A DNA stretch of 64,000 nucleotides from Anticarsia gemmatalis (GCF_050436995.1 NC_134757.1:8134501-8198500); one strand, 5' to 3'. Positions 47,680-61,679 are shown, numbered from the stretch's first letter. Notes: generated by a model from the letters alone, not told the origin. Translations and numbers: made by a program.

Positions 47680-48582
47680 TAAGTCTTTATTCTCAATGTT
47701 CTTTTTATCGTATAATCTGTATACTAAATGGATTTGCTACCGGAATTAGGATTTACCCATTACAACACTGAACTTGTGGTCAAATATTGACCGCGGCTAA
47801 GTCAACAGAGTATAATATGTATAATGGAATTTCGGACGTGTTCCAATAATATAATAATACAAAAGTGCTATTTGATTAAATTAATATACTAAAGTGTTTT
47901 CTAGAACGTTTATTAAATGTATAGTGTAATTACATTACATTAGCAGCTCTATCCACGTTCTTTCTTTAGTCATCCTTTTCCTTGATTAAAATTTCTTTCT
48001 CCAGAGTATAAATAGCTTTAAAACCTATCATCCTGACAATTTGTCTCCAAATTCGTTCTAGCCGTTTAAGTGGGAAAAAAGACAAACAGTTACACATTGA
48101 CCAGAGATTTTGTTGCGAAAATCAACCCCCAGTCCCTGTAACACAACATGCATTACAAAGGCTTATAAGCTGCGTAGCTTATATATAAGACTTTGTAATC
48201 ACATAGAGAGATACATTGTAAAACTTAAACCACATAGAAGCTTTCCAAAAAAATATCCCTGAACAACCTTGTTGCAATACAGGTAGGTATATAATTTAGT
48301 AAAGATATTCAGTAAACATTATCCAAAGTAAAGTAATAAACGTCGTGGATATTTTCCCCGCAGCGCGCACGGTGATCTATGAAGAAGTACCTACGGAAGT
48401 AACGATGAGGGCACGAGCGTGCTGTAGGGCTGCCAGAGACACTGTGTATGAGGAAAATATTACTTAAAAATTGTTGTTAATCGAATTATTACCGTTTATT
48501 AGTGCCGTTCTATTTACATATTTAGCCTACTTTTATCCGATGAGTATAGGCTGTTAACTAGTATTTACCTAAAGTCATATAC
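47680..48582. other. Mostly unrecognised; possible repeat tail near 48.0-48.1 kb
   Basis: 48010-48090 (CCAAATTCGTTCTAGCCGTT, then AAAAAAGACAAACAG) resembles tails of lepidopteran Helitron-like repeats, but boundaries cannot be placed. 48350-48470 is GC-richer with GATATTTTCC and GGAAAATATT at its two ends, perhaps a decayed MITE. No gene seen. Confidence 0.35.
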
Positions 48583-48750
48583 TGGCTGTTACGCCGTAGT
48601 AAAGGTAGTCGCAACGATATTATTGTTGTTACGGTCGTGGGGTCCATTCCTAATAGTGCGATCCACAAATAGTCGTTCCTGGTTTGGTTGTATTATAAAG
48701 TCATTGCAACACAAAAGCAATCTTGAGTGCAGGAGTAAACTTCAAAACTA
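48583..48750 (+). mobile_element. Degenerate tRNA-derived SINE
   Basis: It aligns by eye with the intact SINE at 60479-60715: GTCGTGGGGTCCATTCCTAA (decayed B box), GTGCGATCCACAAATAGTCG, TGGTTTGGTTGTATT, CAACACAAAAGCAATC and TGAGTGCAGGAGT. The A box is decayed. Confidence 0.75.
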
Positions 48751-51700
48751 TATAAAAGACAGTGTTAGTAAACGCATTAGCAAGATACCAAAATTAAGCA
48801 GTAATATACTTATTTATTTATTTTTTTGGTTTAGACTTAGCAGTGTACTACATGCCACAACTAGCAGTAAGTTCTTAAAACACTATTAAAAACACTGAAC
48901 AAAGAACGTACAGCTAGCAGCCCTACCTCCAGCTAACACAATTAGTGTTAATGGAGCGTCTTGTTTGTTTGTTCTTACAAGTAAGGCCAAAACATCCTTA
49001 CACCTACGTTGTTCCACCGATCTACTTACACTTGCACCACCAGGGACCTTTTTAAAGGATTACACGGTGGTCTGTTCCGCATTATATCAAGTGGTTGCGT
49101 TCATTCAGCCTTGTTAAATACGTACAACGCAATATACATAGATAAAACCACGTCTTTCTACCATAGGAGTTTGCAAAAACCAAACCACTTAATAGTCTAA
49201 TATTATGACTAAGGACATGTTTTATTGCACTTGCCTGAACAGCTAAAATAATGAAAAATAAGTAGCATGATGGATTACAGGACTAGGAAAGGACATTATG
49301 ATAAAATAAATTTTGTAGTAGGCGGCAGGTAGACTGCTTGTAAGGGATGTATTATTTGGACAAAAATATATTAAAAAACGTTAGCTGTGATTGTCTATTT
49401 GGGCTCATTTTTTAGATACGTAACCGATTTTGTTGTTTTCTATAATTTTTTTTCTGAGTGGTTTCTTATGTTTGAGTACGACACCTTAGCCAATGTTCAA
49501 TCAAAAGTCGATAAAAGATTGCATAAACTCAGGCCAGGTTGCTTGTTTAATTATGATGTGTGTTTGTATGTTACGTTTTGGTACTTAACTGTTATAACTG
49601 TCGAACCGGTTTCCGTGTTTGTTTTTTGCTTCTATTGTAGATACAACCTTGATATACTTGTTATATCAAATCATTACATAATAATAGTAATGGCTATTGT
49701 TACATAAGAATAAATTGATGATAGCCTTGCTACCGTTTGAATATTTTCAGTAAATGAAACTTATGTACAAGCCAACAGATAATTTGACAAGATTATCTAT
49801 CCTTCTCTTCGACCGATGGTTAGACAGAGATATAAGCATAATCGTCTACACGTTCATGAAGATCTCCCTCATACATACGCTTTCCAGACCGCCACTTGAC
49901 TTGCCCATCTTCAAATATTGTTACGTTGTTACCAAATAAGCATTCAACGCTTCACTTTCGCAAGTCGCAAAACAAATTGCTTAATGTTGGCGTTAGTTGG
50001 AACGTTGTTTACTTGCCTCAACAAACACGGTATTATCTGTTTGCACCAATGTTTGCGCCAACTGGCTCCCGTACACACTTCTTGGCGTATTATTTGATTA
50101 CCAAGTACATTGTTTGGTGTTATGACAAACATTTGTTATGAACTTGGATAGTTCAGTTAACGATCAATGGCGCGACAAACATTTTTGGTTCAATGCAGCC
50201 CTTTGTGTCTAGTCGATGCCACTTTGGCAACCATTGTGGGTGAAATTTTCGATATTGTTCATTAATATAATTGAATGCGTTTGAATAATTTATATTAGCG
50301 TCAGTGCGGAACTGTTTCGAAATACGATGTCACGATTTTCGATTCTGTATTAATTGTGGAATTAGCAAAACGATGTGTTGTGTTGATTACCTATTGTATA
50401 AACGTGGCCTTTAAATTTTTGATGAAAGATATTTTGTTTATAATACTATTACAATGCTGGCTAATTTTAATTTAATGGATTAAATCGTAGCGTATATTCT
50501 CTTAACGCCCGGAACTTCAAAAGTTCGTTTCAAACTTGTACCTCGTAATTGCGTGAACAAGAAAAGCCAGTATAAATCACCCAAAACAGGTAGTACGACA
50601 AACATTGTCACGGTAGTTCCATTCAAGCGCGCTACAGGAAGGCCGTGCATATCCGACAATGCTTACAACACCACTAAACAACCATAAAATATACACCAGC
50701 CACAATACAACTACTTATTTGACGTTCATAACGCCCTAAAATGAATAAATAATTTCTAATTTAAATATGAATCGACTACATTCTTAAAAACCTTATGTGA
50801 TTTTAATGTAGAGGTCACAATGCGCTCGATAAATTTTCAATTGATGTCGAACACTTTTTATGTCAAAAGGTAGTCATATTATGATATTATTGGTGCCACA
50901 CACGGCGCTTTTATTTGCTTTTTGTTTGGTTGATGTTATTTGTTAGGAGTTTATATAATACTTGCCTTTTGTTATGTTAAATAGGTATAAAGTACAAATA
51001 AGTCATGTTAGGTACTAATAGTCTGTTAAATAAAAAGTACGCTCAAGTTTAAATCCTAAATACTGGTTGATACGAAAGTCAATAGACTCGCTAAATATTT
51101 CTTAAAGTTTGTTTAAAGGCGTTGTATTAGCCCTAATGCACAAAGCACTCGCGTCTACACCTGCTAAAGTGCGCGGGATCCACTTAGATAAATGATTCAT
51201 TATCTGAGGCGTGGCCACTAAGCGACCACTTACACACGTTTTAACATTCCAAGACTATTTACTCTGTAAGAGTACTCCTTCAAATCCTCAAAAATAACAC
51301 AGCTACAAGCAATATAAGCTAATTTTACACAGCAAACATTATGTCATCTATGTATTGAAGAAAATGTTGGAAGCAAAGTTCTTAAGCTCATTTATTCATC
51401 GTCGTTCCTAAAAAGTAAAAACGACGCTCAAATTATCGTATTTCAAACAAATTAGCGGCAAAAAGGCCTCGCTCCCAATAATACCCAAATAACATAATTA
51501 ATTACTTAGAGGGCGAGCGAAAAAATTTTCACGAAAGATTGGAGATTAGAGCGTTTAATCCGGTAAATACGTATAAACTCTATAATTTCGTTGGTTCGTG
51601 AGCACGCCCTCAGGAACTCATCAATCATTTAAAGATTTTTTTTTATCAGCCCCATCCGCACTCTCCCCTAACAGCCAACTTCGATGCAATTATCCACGAA

Positions 51701-54283
51701 CAAATTGAATTATTTTTTATTGAACATCAATTAATTAATATTCATGAGGGTATTAGCGGCTGTTTTTTCGACAACAGCCTTCTTCCCTTCTGTGAAATAT
51801 ACGAGTGTAGAAATAAATCAGTAAACAAATAAATGTTAAAATATTTCATTTATTTTAGAATTCATTTACACAAAATATATCGTGTGGAAATTATAATACT
51901 CATTAAAACTCTTTGTACGACTTTAACCATCAAAGCAATATAATATTAAAACACGAAAACATTGTCACCAATAAGCCGCCCTTTGCAATTTGCTCTAAAT
52001 AGAAAGAAACCTGTAACATGTTACTACATAACTATTATAGAACGAATATAAGCCTCTTCTTTGAATAGACAATGAAGCCAACAAATATCACCATGATCAA
52101 ATGCCAATGGAGATCTACAAACAATAGCATAGTCCTATCTGAATCAACACAGTTACTTCAAATGCCGCTGTAACCTTTAGAACAATAGTACATATTTGCA
52201 ACAAGTTATCTTTGCTCTTCCTCCCTTACGAATGCATTCACGCATTTTGATGTCAATTGTCTGATTATGACTTTAGTTTACTGTATTTTGATTTTACAAT
52301 ACGAGTAGATACTACAAGTACGCACTATATAAAGAAAGGCCCAGACAGTCTCACACTAAACTTTTTACTTCTTAATTTGCTACATATTTAGCGTAGTAAT
52401 TTAGGTTGCAAGCAAAGTTGGGTAGTTATAGTCAAGCGGTGCTATATTGATCGATAATGAATACGTTATTTAATGATGCGACCTTTAAAGGGATCTTCTT
52501 AACTAAGCTTATACTAATTTTTCAAGATTTTGAGCCAGAATATTGTCAATCCTTGTATTAACGATCTTTGAACAGTTAAAATCCGCTCATCTACTACTGT
52601 CAGAAGAACTGTTTTTCATTCAATTGTGTACCTCCCTCACAGATTCGTGTTTCACAAGCCTTATAGAGCAAGTTTCCCTATTCACAGTGACATGTTCCCC
52701 TCTAACTAACGTCGTTAACTCTCGGTTTATCTCCAAGGACCCCAGACATAATATTACAGGCTTGTAGCCGATAAAATCGACCAAGATAATGCAATTGTCT
52801 GGTACATCTGACGATATTCAAGCTAAATAGATAGCATCGGTGTTTCGTGTGAACTAGGATTATATTGTTTTATGACAATTATCATACATTGAAGATTAGG
52901 AGGCGTTCAAGTGTTTTACGACCTCGTTATGTGTTTGTTGATATCATTAAACTGTAGTTTACAGTATCATAGCAGATAGGTGGAAGATTTTATCGCGTTT
53001 ATTAGCTGTCATCTTGCTGAATAATAAGTATGGGAATTCAATATGGATCGTTCACGTTATAGAAAATTACAGCCGTTAGTCTAGCTTTGTTAGAGTTACT
53101 TATAAGATACTTAATATTATTCCAGTAGGTACCAAATCTTACGTCACAACTACGCAAACAAAGTCTGTTAGTACCACTTAACATTATTTCCTATTTATAC
53201 AAAGAAAGAAAAAAACAAACACCCTAATTGGAATGCCGATGAAATCTTTTTTTAAAAACTTACAAGCGTCTTCAGTTAATTGGTCTCATTAAAATTCAAC
53301 ACCGTTACATTGACCGTTAAAAGGCGGACCGCATTTAGGTGCTCTCAATCAAAACGGTAAAGCATTTTATTCAAGGGGACGGGATGGATTGAAAAGAACG
53401 TCATATACTCGGGACGTGTTGACTCTGCAAACATCAGATGGGAAATGAAATGAAACGAACGAGTTCCCGAGTGTCACCCCTCGGTTAGGGATGCCCACAA
53501 CTTCTATACACCGGGATATTATGAGATTTATGTGAATGGAAATAAATAATTACCAGGGGATCGCTGAAGGGTTAAAGAGGTGTACAGATGAAGGTATTCG
53601 AGCGACGTAATGGGGATAGAACCTACTTATGTGGGAGTACTGAGTACATAATTTGTGCGTACGGTTCATTTCTGCTAATACTGTTGCCCTATCTTCGCTA
53701 CAGGACTACATCATTCTTCATCTCATTATGAATGAAATCTTGTGGTTTTGAAATATGGGTTAGTAAATTAAGTATTTTTTAAATCATGTCTACAAGAAAG
53801 AATAATTAGAGAGTCATTCAATGTTCATAAACACGAATGTACGGCCTTAAAGTTCCTTAGTAGAAAGTATAAGTAGACATAAGGAAAAAATCATTCTAAA
53901 AAAGTTATATCGATTGATCAAAAATAGTTTACGTTTCAAAGCAACCCTACAGTGAGCGCGTGCGTGGTGTTGCCAACCTTAGCAAATGTTTACCTTCTAT
54001 TATCTTTGACGCTATCTCCAACTTAGAGTATCGCTTGCTTTGCCTTTTGGACTCACGTACTTTATTGATGCGGTCATCATTTTTCTATTGAAGTATTCTA
54101 TTTATCCAAAGCGACGTCAGCGCTTTGGATGGATACCTATTTCAACCAAATATACCAATCGATAATTCCCATAACTGTTACGGCTAGTTAGCTTGTTAGT
54201 TTACACTTAGACAAAATAAGTGGTAATATATGTATGTCAAATATTAAAACTACAGGTTGAAAAAAAAATGCTACTGTACTGAA
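48751..54283. other. Long nearly repeat-free non-coding stretch
   Basis: About 5.5 kb without a recognised mobile element. The 106-codon frame at 49387-49707 (plus strand) is rich in F, Y, V and I, as random AT-rich DNA would give, and has no domain. At 51680-51790 a less repetitive segment has AATTAATTAATATTCATGAG and a small GGCTGTT/AACAGCC stem. 53330-53640 is GC-richer. Both could be conserved regulatory DNA, but nothing proves it. A 10-bp stem hairpin (ATCCAAAGCG/CGCTTTGGAT) lies at 54104-54130. Confidence 0.5.
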
Positions 54284-54459
54284 CTGTAGCGCAATTCTCT
54301 ATAGACGATACTATCGAGTATCGACAGTTTGACATTTTAAATGTACTGCCAATTAGTTCCTACGACACCCGTTAGAGGCGCTGACCAGATTTTCATACAA
54401 AATTTCTCGATAGCTAGCCAGTTGTTGGCAGTCGATGGTGGTAGAGAATCGAGCTACTG
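54284..54459 (-). mobile_element. CAGTAGC-type MITE, copy E
   Basis: 176 bp with both ends preserved: CTGTAGCGCAATTCTCTATA at left and GTAGAGAATCGAGCTACTG at right. The core has ACATTTTAAATGTACTGCC and GTTAGAGGCGCTGACC. The best-preserved copy of the family, together with F. Confidence 0.85.
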
Positions 54460-54572
54460 ATCTGAATCACAATAATTTCACAAAAGACTTACATAACTCG
54501 TCAACTGTTCAAGCAAAAGCAAACTTACTATACTAATTCCTTTGATAGATATTTCCTTAATTACGTGAACTA

Positions 54573-54935
54573 TTGGCTTAGCCTTTGTTCCAAACTATGT
54601 TGGAGTCGGCTTCCAGTCTCACCGGATGCAGCTGGATACCATTGTTTTACATGGAGCGACTGCCTATCTGACCTCCACAACCCAATATCTGGGTTATAAC
54701 ACGATACCCTTCAGTAAGACTGGTTGTCAGACTTTCAAGCTTCTGACTACTGTTAACGACTGTCAAAGATCTTCGAAAATGACAGCCGGGACCCACAATT
54801 TAACGTGCCTTCCGAAACACGGAGAAACTCGATATGTATAAGATGGTCACCCATCCACAGAACAACCTCGGCAAGCATAGCTTAACCTCAGAGATCGATC
54901 TGCGCGGCTGTTGTTAACTAAGCCACGAGCTCCTC
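54573..54935 (-). mobile_element. 5S-rRNA-derived SINE with 19-bp target-site duplication
   Basis: A 363-bp element flanked by the perfect direct repeat TCCTTAATTACGTGAACTA (54554-54572 and 54936-54954). On the minus strand the head contains GAGGTTAAGCTATGCTTGCC and TGTGGATGGGTGACCATC, which match in order and spacing the internal promoter region of animal 5S rRNA (GTTAAGCAACG...GGATGGGTGACCG). A CTCCGTGTTTCGGAAGGCAC block follows, then GGGTCCCGGCTGTCATTTTC and GACTGGAAGCCGACTCCAAC. I remember this body as widespread in Lepidoptera. Transcription would be by RNA polymerase III from the 5S-type promoter. The part coinciding with a 71-codon frame is not a gene. Confidence 0.85.
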
Positions 54936-54954
54936 TCCTTAATTACGTGAACTA

Positions 54955-56863
54955 ATTAGTTTTATTCGTTTACGAGCTCAGTGTGCCGAAGTTTATTCTA
55001 TTTAGACTAATATAGTTCGAGTTGAGTGGGCGGCGCCTTTTAGGCATTACGAGATCTTAAGTGCCATGTTCAATGAAATAAGGCTCTGTTATTGTTTCTT
55101 TAATTATTTTTAATTTTATTAGTGTAATTAGAACTGTGTGTGTATAATTTTGTCCGTACCTAACTGTCCCTATCCTATCTCTGCTCGAAACAGATATGAA
55201 GAATGAAACAATGTTTTTTTAAAGCAATCAAAGTTTAGTGCATTAAGTACACATCACAAGAGAAGTATTTTTGTTACTGATATATCAAAACTGCCAGATC
55301 ATGTAATTCGAGAATGATAAGATTATTGGATAATTTAATTTGTGCTCTTTTAATCTAACTATCTGCTTATAAAATCGATATAATCACAAAAGGGAATGTC
55401 CCGGAGATTTTCATTTTCATTCAAATTAAACTCTTTAGAAAATAAATTACGAGAAGCCGCAATCTAAGGAACGCAGTCTTAACAGACTAGTTACTTAATG
55501 GTTACTATAACATGGACCATACTACATCGGTTTCAGAGATCTCTAGATATAATCCGTATTATTTCATTTTGTTTAAAAAACTAGAGCATTTGACTGATGA
55601 TCGTGAGGCTACATCGTCCCCAGTCGGCCAAAGAACCGTAAGTAGTTATGGCGAAAATATGTCATACACTTCTGCCTAAACCTTCGGATATAACAGGAAT
55701 TATATAATGTATGTAATCATTTTCATATCATCGGTTTATACGTGGACTTAATTACTAAACTCATTCTCTAGTCTACCCTAAGGTTATGCAAAGATAATAT
55801 ACAATACGCGACAGTAACCTATCGAGGTTCGTACATCACTATTGGATATGGAACTTAAGGGTCATACGTTAAACAGATCGAGAATTCTCATTTCTCAGCC
55901 GCAGGGTTGTGGGCAATCTGTGCAGCGATCAAAACGTTATTGAATTCTCTAAACGCCGCCGGCTAGGGTTAGGGTTTAAGAGATTGTAAATCAACTAGCA
56001 ATGAGTGAAAGATGATACAGATGAGCATTATGAACGTAGGTAATTTACTATTTATTGGATTTTAAGATTTGTCTACGGAATATTACGACTTTTGTTTCGG
56101 AATAATGTTTCGAAGTTTCTGGAGCTTAAAAAAATTGGTCAGATTGGGTGTACAATGTACATACTAGTTAGCTTTAATGATGAACCGATGAACGAAAAAG
56201 ATTTCCAACATTTTGTTTGAATATAAAAATCGTTATACTATGCTAAATGGTTTCCTATACATTTAATTGCCAGTTAATCGGGAAGCGGAGTTGACTATCG
56301 GCAAAAGAGCACTTGGAATACCAATTATAGGAAAATATAAGATTATCAATTGAGCAGAACACGATTCAAACATTATATTAAAAATAAATTCGATTCTATT
56401 ACAATATTTTTCTTTCGTATTAAAATTAACATAGGGATGAATAATACGAACGGAGATCTGCCGAATGTTTTTTGAAGTAAATAATTTTCAACCTTATTTT
56501 CTGAATGTTTAGGTCGAATATAATTATATTATTTATTTTGATAGTACTTACATATTCCTTTTGGAGTTATCGTGACTCAAGTGCGCGTAACTTAGATAAG
56601 CCTCGCAAAGAATTTCGTTAGGGCAGTCAAATACTATCTAGTAAAATAAACAGAATAATCTTATTACTAGTTCCTCTTATCTGTTAATACATGTATGAGA
56701 TTACCTTGAAATCAACGGTGTTATCTGCGTTTATCAATGTTTAGAATTAGTTAGAAAGATACTAGTTTAAAAGGTGGTAAAGTTAGGTGCAGATGTACGA
56801 CTGTTCTTGATACTCTACGCCTCGTGTGCAATGTGATTTGTCACTGGCCACTGATTTTGTTTT
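54955..56863. other. Non-coding stretch, no gene seen
   Basis: AT-rich DNA. GGCTAGGGTTAGGGTTTAAG at 55961-55980 is telomere-like but only two units long, so it is probably chance. Confidence 0.5.
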
Positions 56864-57052
56864 CAGTAGCTCGATTCTCTACTACTATCGACTACCGACA
56901 ACCGAACTGTCATCGAGAAATTTTGTATGAAAATCTGATCAGCGCCTCTGACGGGTGTCGTAGGAAACATTTTGGCAGTACATTCTAAATGTCAAATGTC
57001 GATAGCTAGCTAGGTTGTCGGTAGTCGATAGTGATAGAGCATCAAGGTACTG
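56864..57052 (+). mobile_element. CAGTAGC-type MITE, copy F
   Basis: It starts CAGTAGCTCGATTCTCTACT and ends GATAGAGCATCAAGGTACTG. Internal blocks are GACTACCGACAACCG, ATTTTGTATGAAAATCTGAT, CAGCGCCTCTGACGGGTGTC and GTACATTCTAAATGTC. This copy is 189 bp. Confidence 0.85.
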
Positions 57053-60000
57053 AATGTCTGTCTTACCAAATAAGCATGTGATCATTGTCGGTATGGTTCG
57101 GGTGTCAACGGCATTCGTTTGGTTGTCAACTAGCAATTTAGGTACGCTACTGAAATGATTGTTCTTTTCTAAATGTTCCACGAGATTTATTACATTACAA
57201 TCAATTAAACTTGTAGTAAAGAAACTGTTCTGCTAAATAATCTCTTAAATAAAACACTTAAAATGTCCCATTTTAGTTATCAGCAATAGTTATAGCCACT
57301 AAATCCTTCTTATCGAATCGACATAAAGTGTTACTATAAAATAAGTAATTCTCTAACTGTACTCACAATTTCGCTTCGTAAGTCTATTTATTTTCCAACT
57401 CCTTTCAATTGGTTCGATCCAAAATAAATGTTTGTGATACTAATAAAATTTAATCAGCTTGTCACATCAGTGAAATTGACATCGCACGTCAAAATGTTAT
57501 TGAATTTAGAAAAAAGACGAATGTCATTTCTTGAGGTCTCGGGCTGTTTATGTAGTGGGCCGTTTGACGTGGAGAGCTTATAAATAAGATTTCGTTAGGG
57601 CTGTCTCTGTCGATATTCTAGAGACTCGAATTCTTAAATTAAACCAAAGGTACTTGAATTATTCCTAGAGTTTTGGGTGTTCTGTGTATTTTGTGTCTCT
57701 GAGTAGAGTGCAGTGTCGCCCTATTGTTTCAGTACTAGTATTTTTTAAATACTACCGTAGTTTCGGATCTAAAATAAAATATTTAGTAATATAGCTATGT
57801 TTTTAAAAAGTAATTTAGGTTTTTAAGAAATAATCAAAGGACACACAAGATTCAGAAGGCATTATATTTTTTAATACTTACCAAAAAAAAAGACTATTTT
57901 TATTTTACGTCAGATGTTCGACATAACTTGTAATCTGTAATAGAAAATCATATTTCTAAAGAGTTTTGTTCGACGTTATGTATGTAGTAAACGACGATCC
58001 TGTTCAGATAAGGACTAGAAATATCTTGTAATATGATAATAGCGATTTGTAGTACTTGTATCTTTATCGATACATTTTTAGTATTTTAGTCATCGATTCA
58101 AACTTATCTTTTACAAAATCAAATATTATGTAAGTCCGGATTATTTGTGGAAAACTTTATCAGATACAATTTCTTAGGAGTGTTTTGTTTTCAGATTAGA
58201 ATAGATAGATGAATCATCTTGTTGGTATCAATAAATTTGGGACAACGCTCATCGTATACTAAGCTAATAATTTAGGTCAATTTTTGCTCAGGGAAAAGAT
58301 TCTTGCTTAGGGGAAAGACATCTTACGGCCGAGAGTCTGCGTCATTTAGAATTACATTATTGTTTTTTATAGTAACAAAGCCTTTCGTTGTTCTTTTCCA
58401 TACGATTTTCACTATTTCTGCCTTTTATTAGCTAGTTCAAATGAGTTTAAAACTTGAACTCCAAGGAAATAATCCGACAATTTCCAGAAAACAATTTTAG
58501 TCTCTATTGAAAATCTAGCCACAATCCTTGGTACTAAATACATAGTAATTTAGACTGTCTAAATGTTTCTTAACTGAGGCGAAGTTTTAAACGGTCTGGC
58601 CTAAAACGTGGGCGGAACTTTTGCTCTATTTATCGCTTTTTAGGTCCCTAATGGACCCCCGAATGCTGTGATTTGTAATTTCTTGAATACTCGCGTTTAT
58701 TTTTATTGTTTTACGCTTTTGTTGCTAGGTTTAATTCCCTACTGTTGCTAGGTGCTTAATACAAAAGACTGCGCAACAACCCAGTTTAACCCAGTCTTTA
58801 AGGAAGAACAAATATTATTGACATGGTAGAGTTAAGTGGACGATAAGATCGGAAAATTAATTTAATTCGTGTCAAATTCTACACCTTTAGAAGAGTTAGT
58901 TGAATACATTTTAATAGTAAATAAAGTCATTATGTCTTAATTTCACCTAAAATACTTCATCAACGCCTAAAAAGGAAAGTGTTAATTCGAAACAAACCTC
59001 TTCTAACTTACTTTATCACTTTAACCAACCGGCCAGTAATTTATGAACCGATAAATAATTAAGAAAAACAGATAACGAAAAATTCTATCGATTCAAATTA
59101 AGATATTTAAAATTCCGAATAATTTTACGGACAAATTTAAATTTTTAGAATGAATTCGTGGACACTAGCTCTTGATTTATAACGTTCCGTTAGAGGTAGT
59201 GTTGTGTGGGAGTATCTTATCTACAGCTGTCAGGGCTTGGCTACCGTAGTCGAGTGTCGACGTCTCGATATATTCGATATCTCTCGCTCGTCATGTACCG
59301 CTGATAAACAGGTACACGCTATTAAATACGCGTTTTATGAGACTCGTTTTAAGTTTTTAAGTGATAGCTGCGGTTCGATAGATCGAAATAGTTTTTGATA
59401 CCGCTGACGTTTTTATTTAGAATGATATTTATTGAGTTGTTTGAGTGCAATTTATGAATCTTTTTTTAATAATAGTAGACGATTTACTTAAAAAATGTAT
59501 TTATTAGTAAATTTGTATCAGAAATGTATATTTTTTAAGTAAAGAAATTTCTTTTCGTATATCAAGTGACTGAACCGCTGTAAAATAACAGACTGAAGTA
59601 AAACTTGTGTAAAATTATTATTTTTTAAAAAGTGAGATAAATTAATTTATTTCGTCCGTTAATCAAGAGAGCATCCAGCTTCATTATGCCGGCGTTTTGT
59701 TTGCGTTCTTTTGATCGTTGTTCCGACGCTCCTGAGATACTGACCTACTTAGTACATCAGTACAACACTATTTTTATAAGCTGTTCATGTAATTATTGTA
59801 ATTTGAATCGTAATACTATAGGTATAATGTACAGTTTTAATTCGATCTATTGCTGGTAGATTTTTGTCAGGATATCACCAGTAGATTTTTTTTTTAAATC
59901 AAATAATGTTTCAATTAAACTGTTACAGTCATTAGTTTATTTATTTATCAAGTGATATAGATGTATGTAGGTATATCGCCATTAAAATATAATTATTGAT

Positions 60001-60471
60001 GCGTGCTCCTAATAATAAACATACTAATAATATCTTTTAATACTTTTTTTATGGAATTGTCTTTTAAAATGTAACAATTAAGAAAATAATACAAATTACA
60101 TTGTTATCTGCAGTAAATTAGTCGACTAAAAAGAAAATGTTATGTCTGACGTTGGTTAGAAGATGCCCTTAACCTGAACGGAAACATAACTTAAAATGTA
60201 ACCGATGCGTAGGTTTAATCACGAGCAAACAGGGAAACTATAAAATTTCCGGAACAGTCCTGCCAACCAACGCGCGCAAAATGTACAATTGTACAGTCCA
60301 AAGCAACAATATGTTGACACTGACACTTATCAATCGCACTTTCTCATATGAATATATCAATGTAGCTTTAGTCCTACTGATATTATTAATGCGAAAAATT
60401 GGAAGTATCGGTATGTTTGTTACTCTTTAACGATTAACATATACGCGGAATAATTCGCGGGTAGAAGCTTG
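57053..60471. other. Non-coding stretch, no gene seen
   Basis: AT-rich DNA with no recognised exon, RNA gene or repeat family. The frames at 56939-57181 and 59204-59398 have no domain. Confidence 0.5.
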
Positions 60472-60478
60472 TAAGAAT

Positions 60479-60715
60479 TTTGACTGCCTCCGTGGCGCAG
60501 TGGTTTAGGTCGCCACGCCGATACCACTGCAACGGGAGGTCGTGGGTTCGATTCCCACACGGAGCAATTATTTGTGCGATCCACAAATAATTGTTTCGGG
60601 TCTGGTTGTGCTTTGTGTCCGTTGTTTGTATGTTTGTAAAAGTCCCCGCGACACAAGAGCAATTCTTAGTGCGGGAGTTGTCTTTTAACAAAAAATAAAA
60701 AAAAATAAAATAAAA
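60479..60715 (+). mobile_element. Intact-looking tRNA-derived SINE
   Basis: The head (about 60486-60563) folds like a tRNA. Acceptor halves CTCCGT/ACGGAG, D-arm TGGCG/CGCCA and T-arm GTGGG/CCCAC are all visible. The RNA polymerase III A box is TGGCGCAGTGG (60493-60503) and the B box GGTTCGATTCC (60545-60555). The body continues with GTGCGATCCACAAATAATTG and TTGTTTGTATGTTTGTAAAA and ends in an A-rich AAATAAAA tail. A 7-bp direct repeat TAAGAAT flanks it (60472-60478 and 60716-60722). The anticodon arm is non-standard and the element continues far past the tRNA end, so it is a SINE and not a tRNA gene. A decayed relative lies at 48583-48750. Confidence 0.85.
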
Positions 60716-60722
60716 TAAGAAT

Positions 60723-61679
60723 AATAATCAATAAATACACATACACAGTTTAATATTCTTAAAACTTAGTAAACCTGTAAGGTGTGTTCGTCTTCATTCC
60801 CATTTTATATTATCTATTTAATAAACTTGCAACGCGTTCACAGTTTTGATACTTATTAATTCCGAACCTTTAAACTTTGCGCGTTTTAATTTTATAAGAT
60901 TTCAAGAAAATATAGTGTATCCATATTTTTGCTAGTAACTGTACAACACTAGTAAAACTATCAAGGAGGTTGGTATCGTATTATTTTTCAGTACAAGTCG
61001 CCCACGGCTCTACGATCTTAATAAGGACTTGAATGCAACGGCACTATATAATGGTTTGTTTTGATTTTATGTTCAAGACCACTATTTGCATCTCGGAGTG
61101 GAATCATAATGTGTAGTCCTGTTCAGAAATGAGTGTTTGAATCAAGTAGTTTACTTGTAAAAATTTGACGTAGTCATCAAATGTCTTGCTAGAAATTTCT
61201 TGTGTTAATTTGTCAAAATAATAGTGTGTAATGAGAAATAACGACTTAATTATGTTTATCAACCTGCTGTTTTGTTACAATAGTACAAGCTCTCTAGTAT
61301 GAGAATCAGATGACCACAATATGTGAGATGTCCAAAGATATATTTTTATTTATATTTATGAAAGATATCCTTCGAACATTAGTAATGTAATAATAATGTA
61401 AGATTAATTATAAAAACATACATATTCAACACGCTTTTATGAAAAACTCAGCCCCCAGGAAAGAATGATATTAGAACTGACACGTTTACACATATAATAA
61501 ATGCTTCAAGTACAAAAAACAAGAGCAAAATAAGAATCGTAATCTCTATATAATAAATTTGACGCCTATATTAAATAGGCTCAAGTTTAGCTCACTCGTC
61601 CCGGTACACGTGGAACAGATCTAGTAGTCCATTTAAATTCCACATTGTCTATCTAAATTAGTATTTTTACAAACTACTG
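60723..61679. other. Non-coding stretch, no gene seen
   Basis: AT-rich DNA, no recognised feature. Confidence 0.5.

Noticed and set aside
49387..49707. 106-codon plus-strand frame
   Set aside because: Composition is what AT-rich random DNA gives (F, Y, V, I), with no domain, no repeat support and no recognisable splice or promoter context.
54860..54935. Possible 5S rRNA gene or pseudogene
   Set aside because: Only the internal promoter part resembles 5S rRNA; the rest is SINE body, bounded by a target-site duplication.
55961..55980. Telomere-like TTAGGG repeat
   Set aside because: Only two units; too short to be an interstitial telomere, and insects normally use TTAGG.
60486..60563. Possible tRNA gene
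   Set aside because: A and B boxes and three stems are present, but the anticodon arm is abnormal and the unit continues into a SINE body with an A-rich tail and a target duplication.
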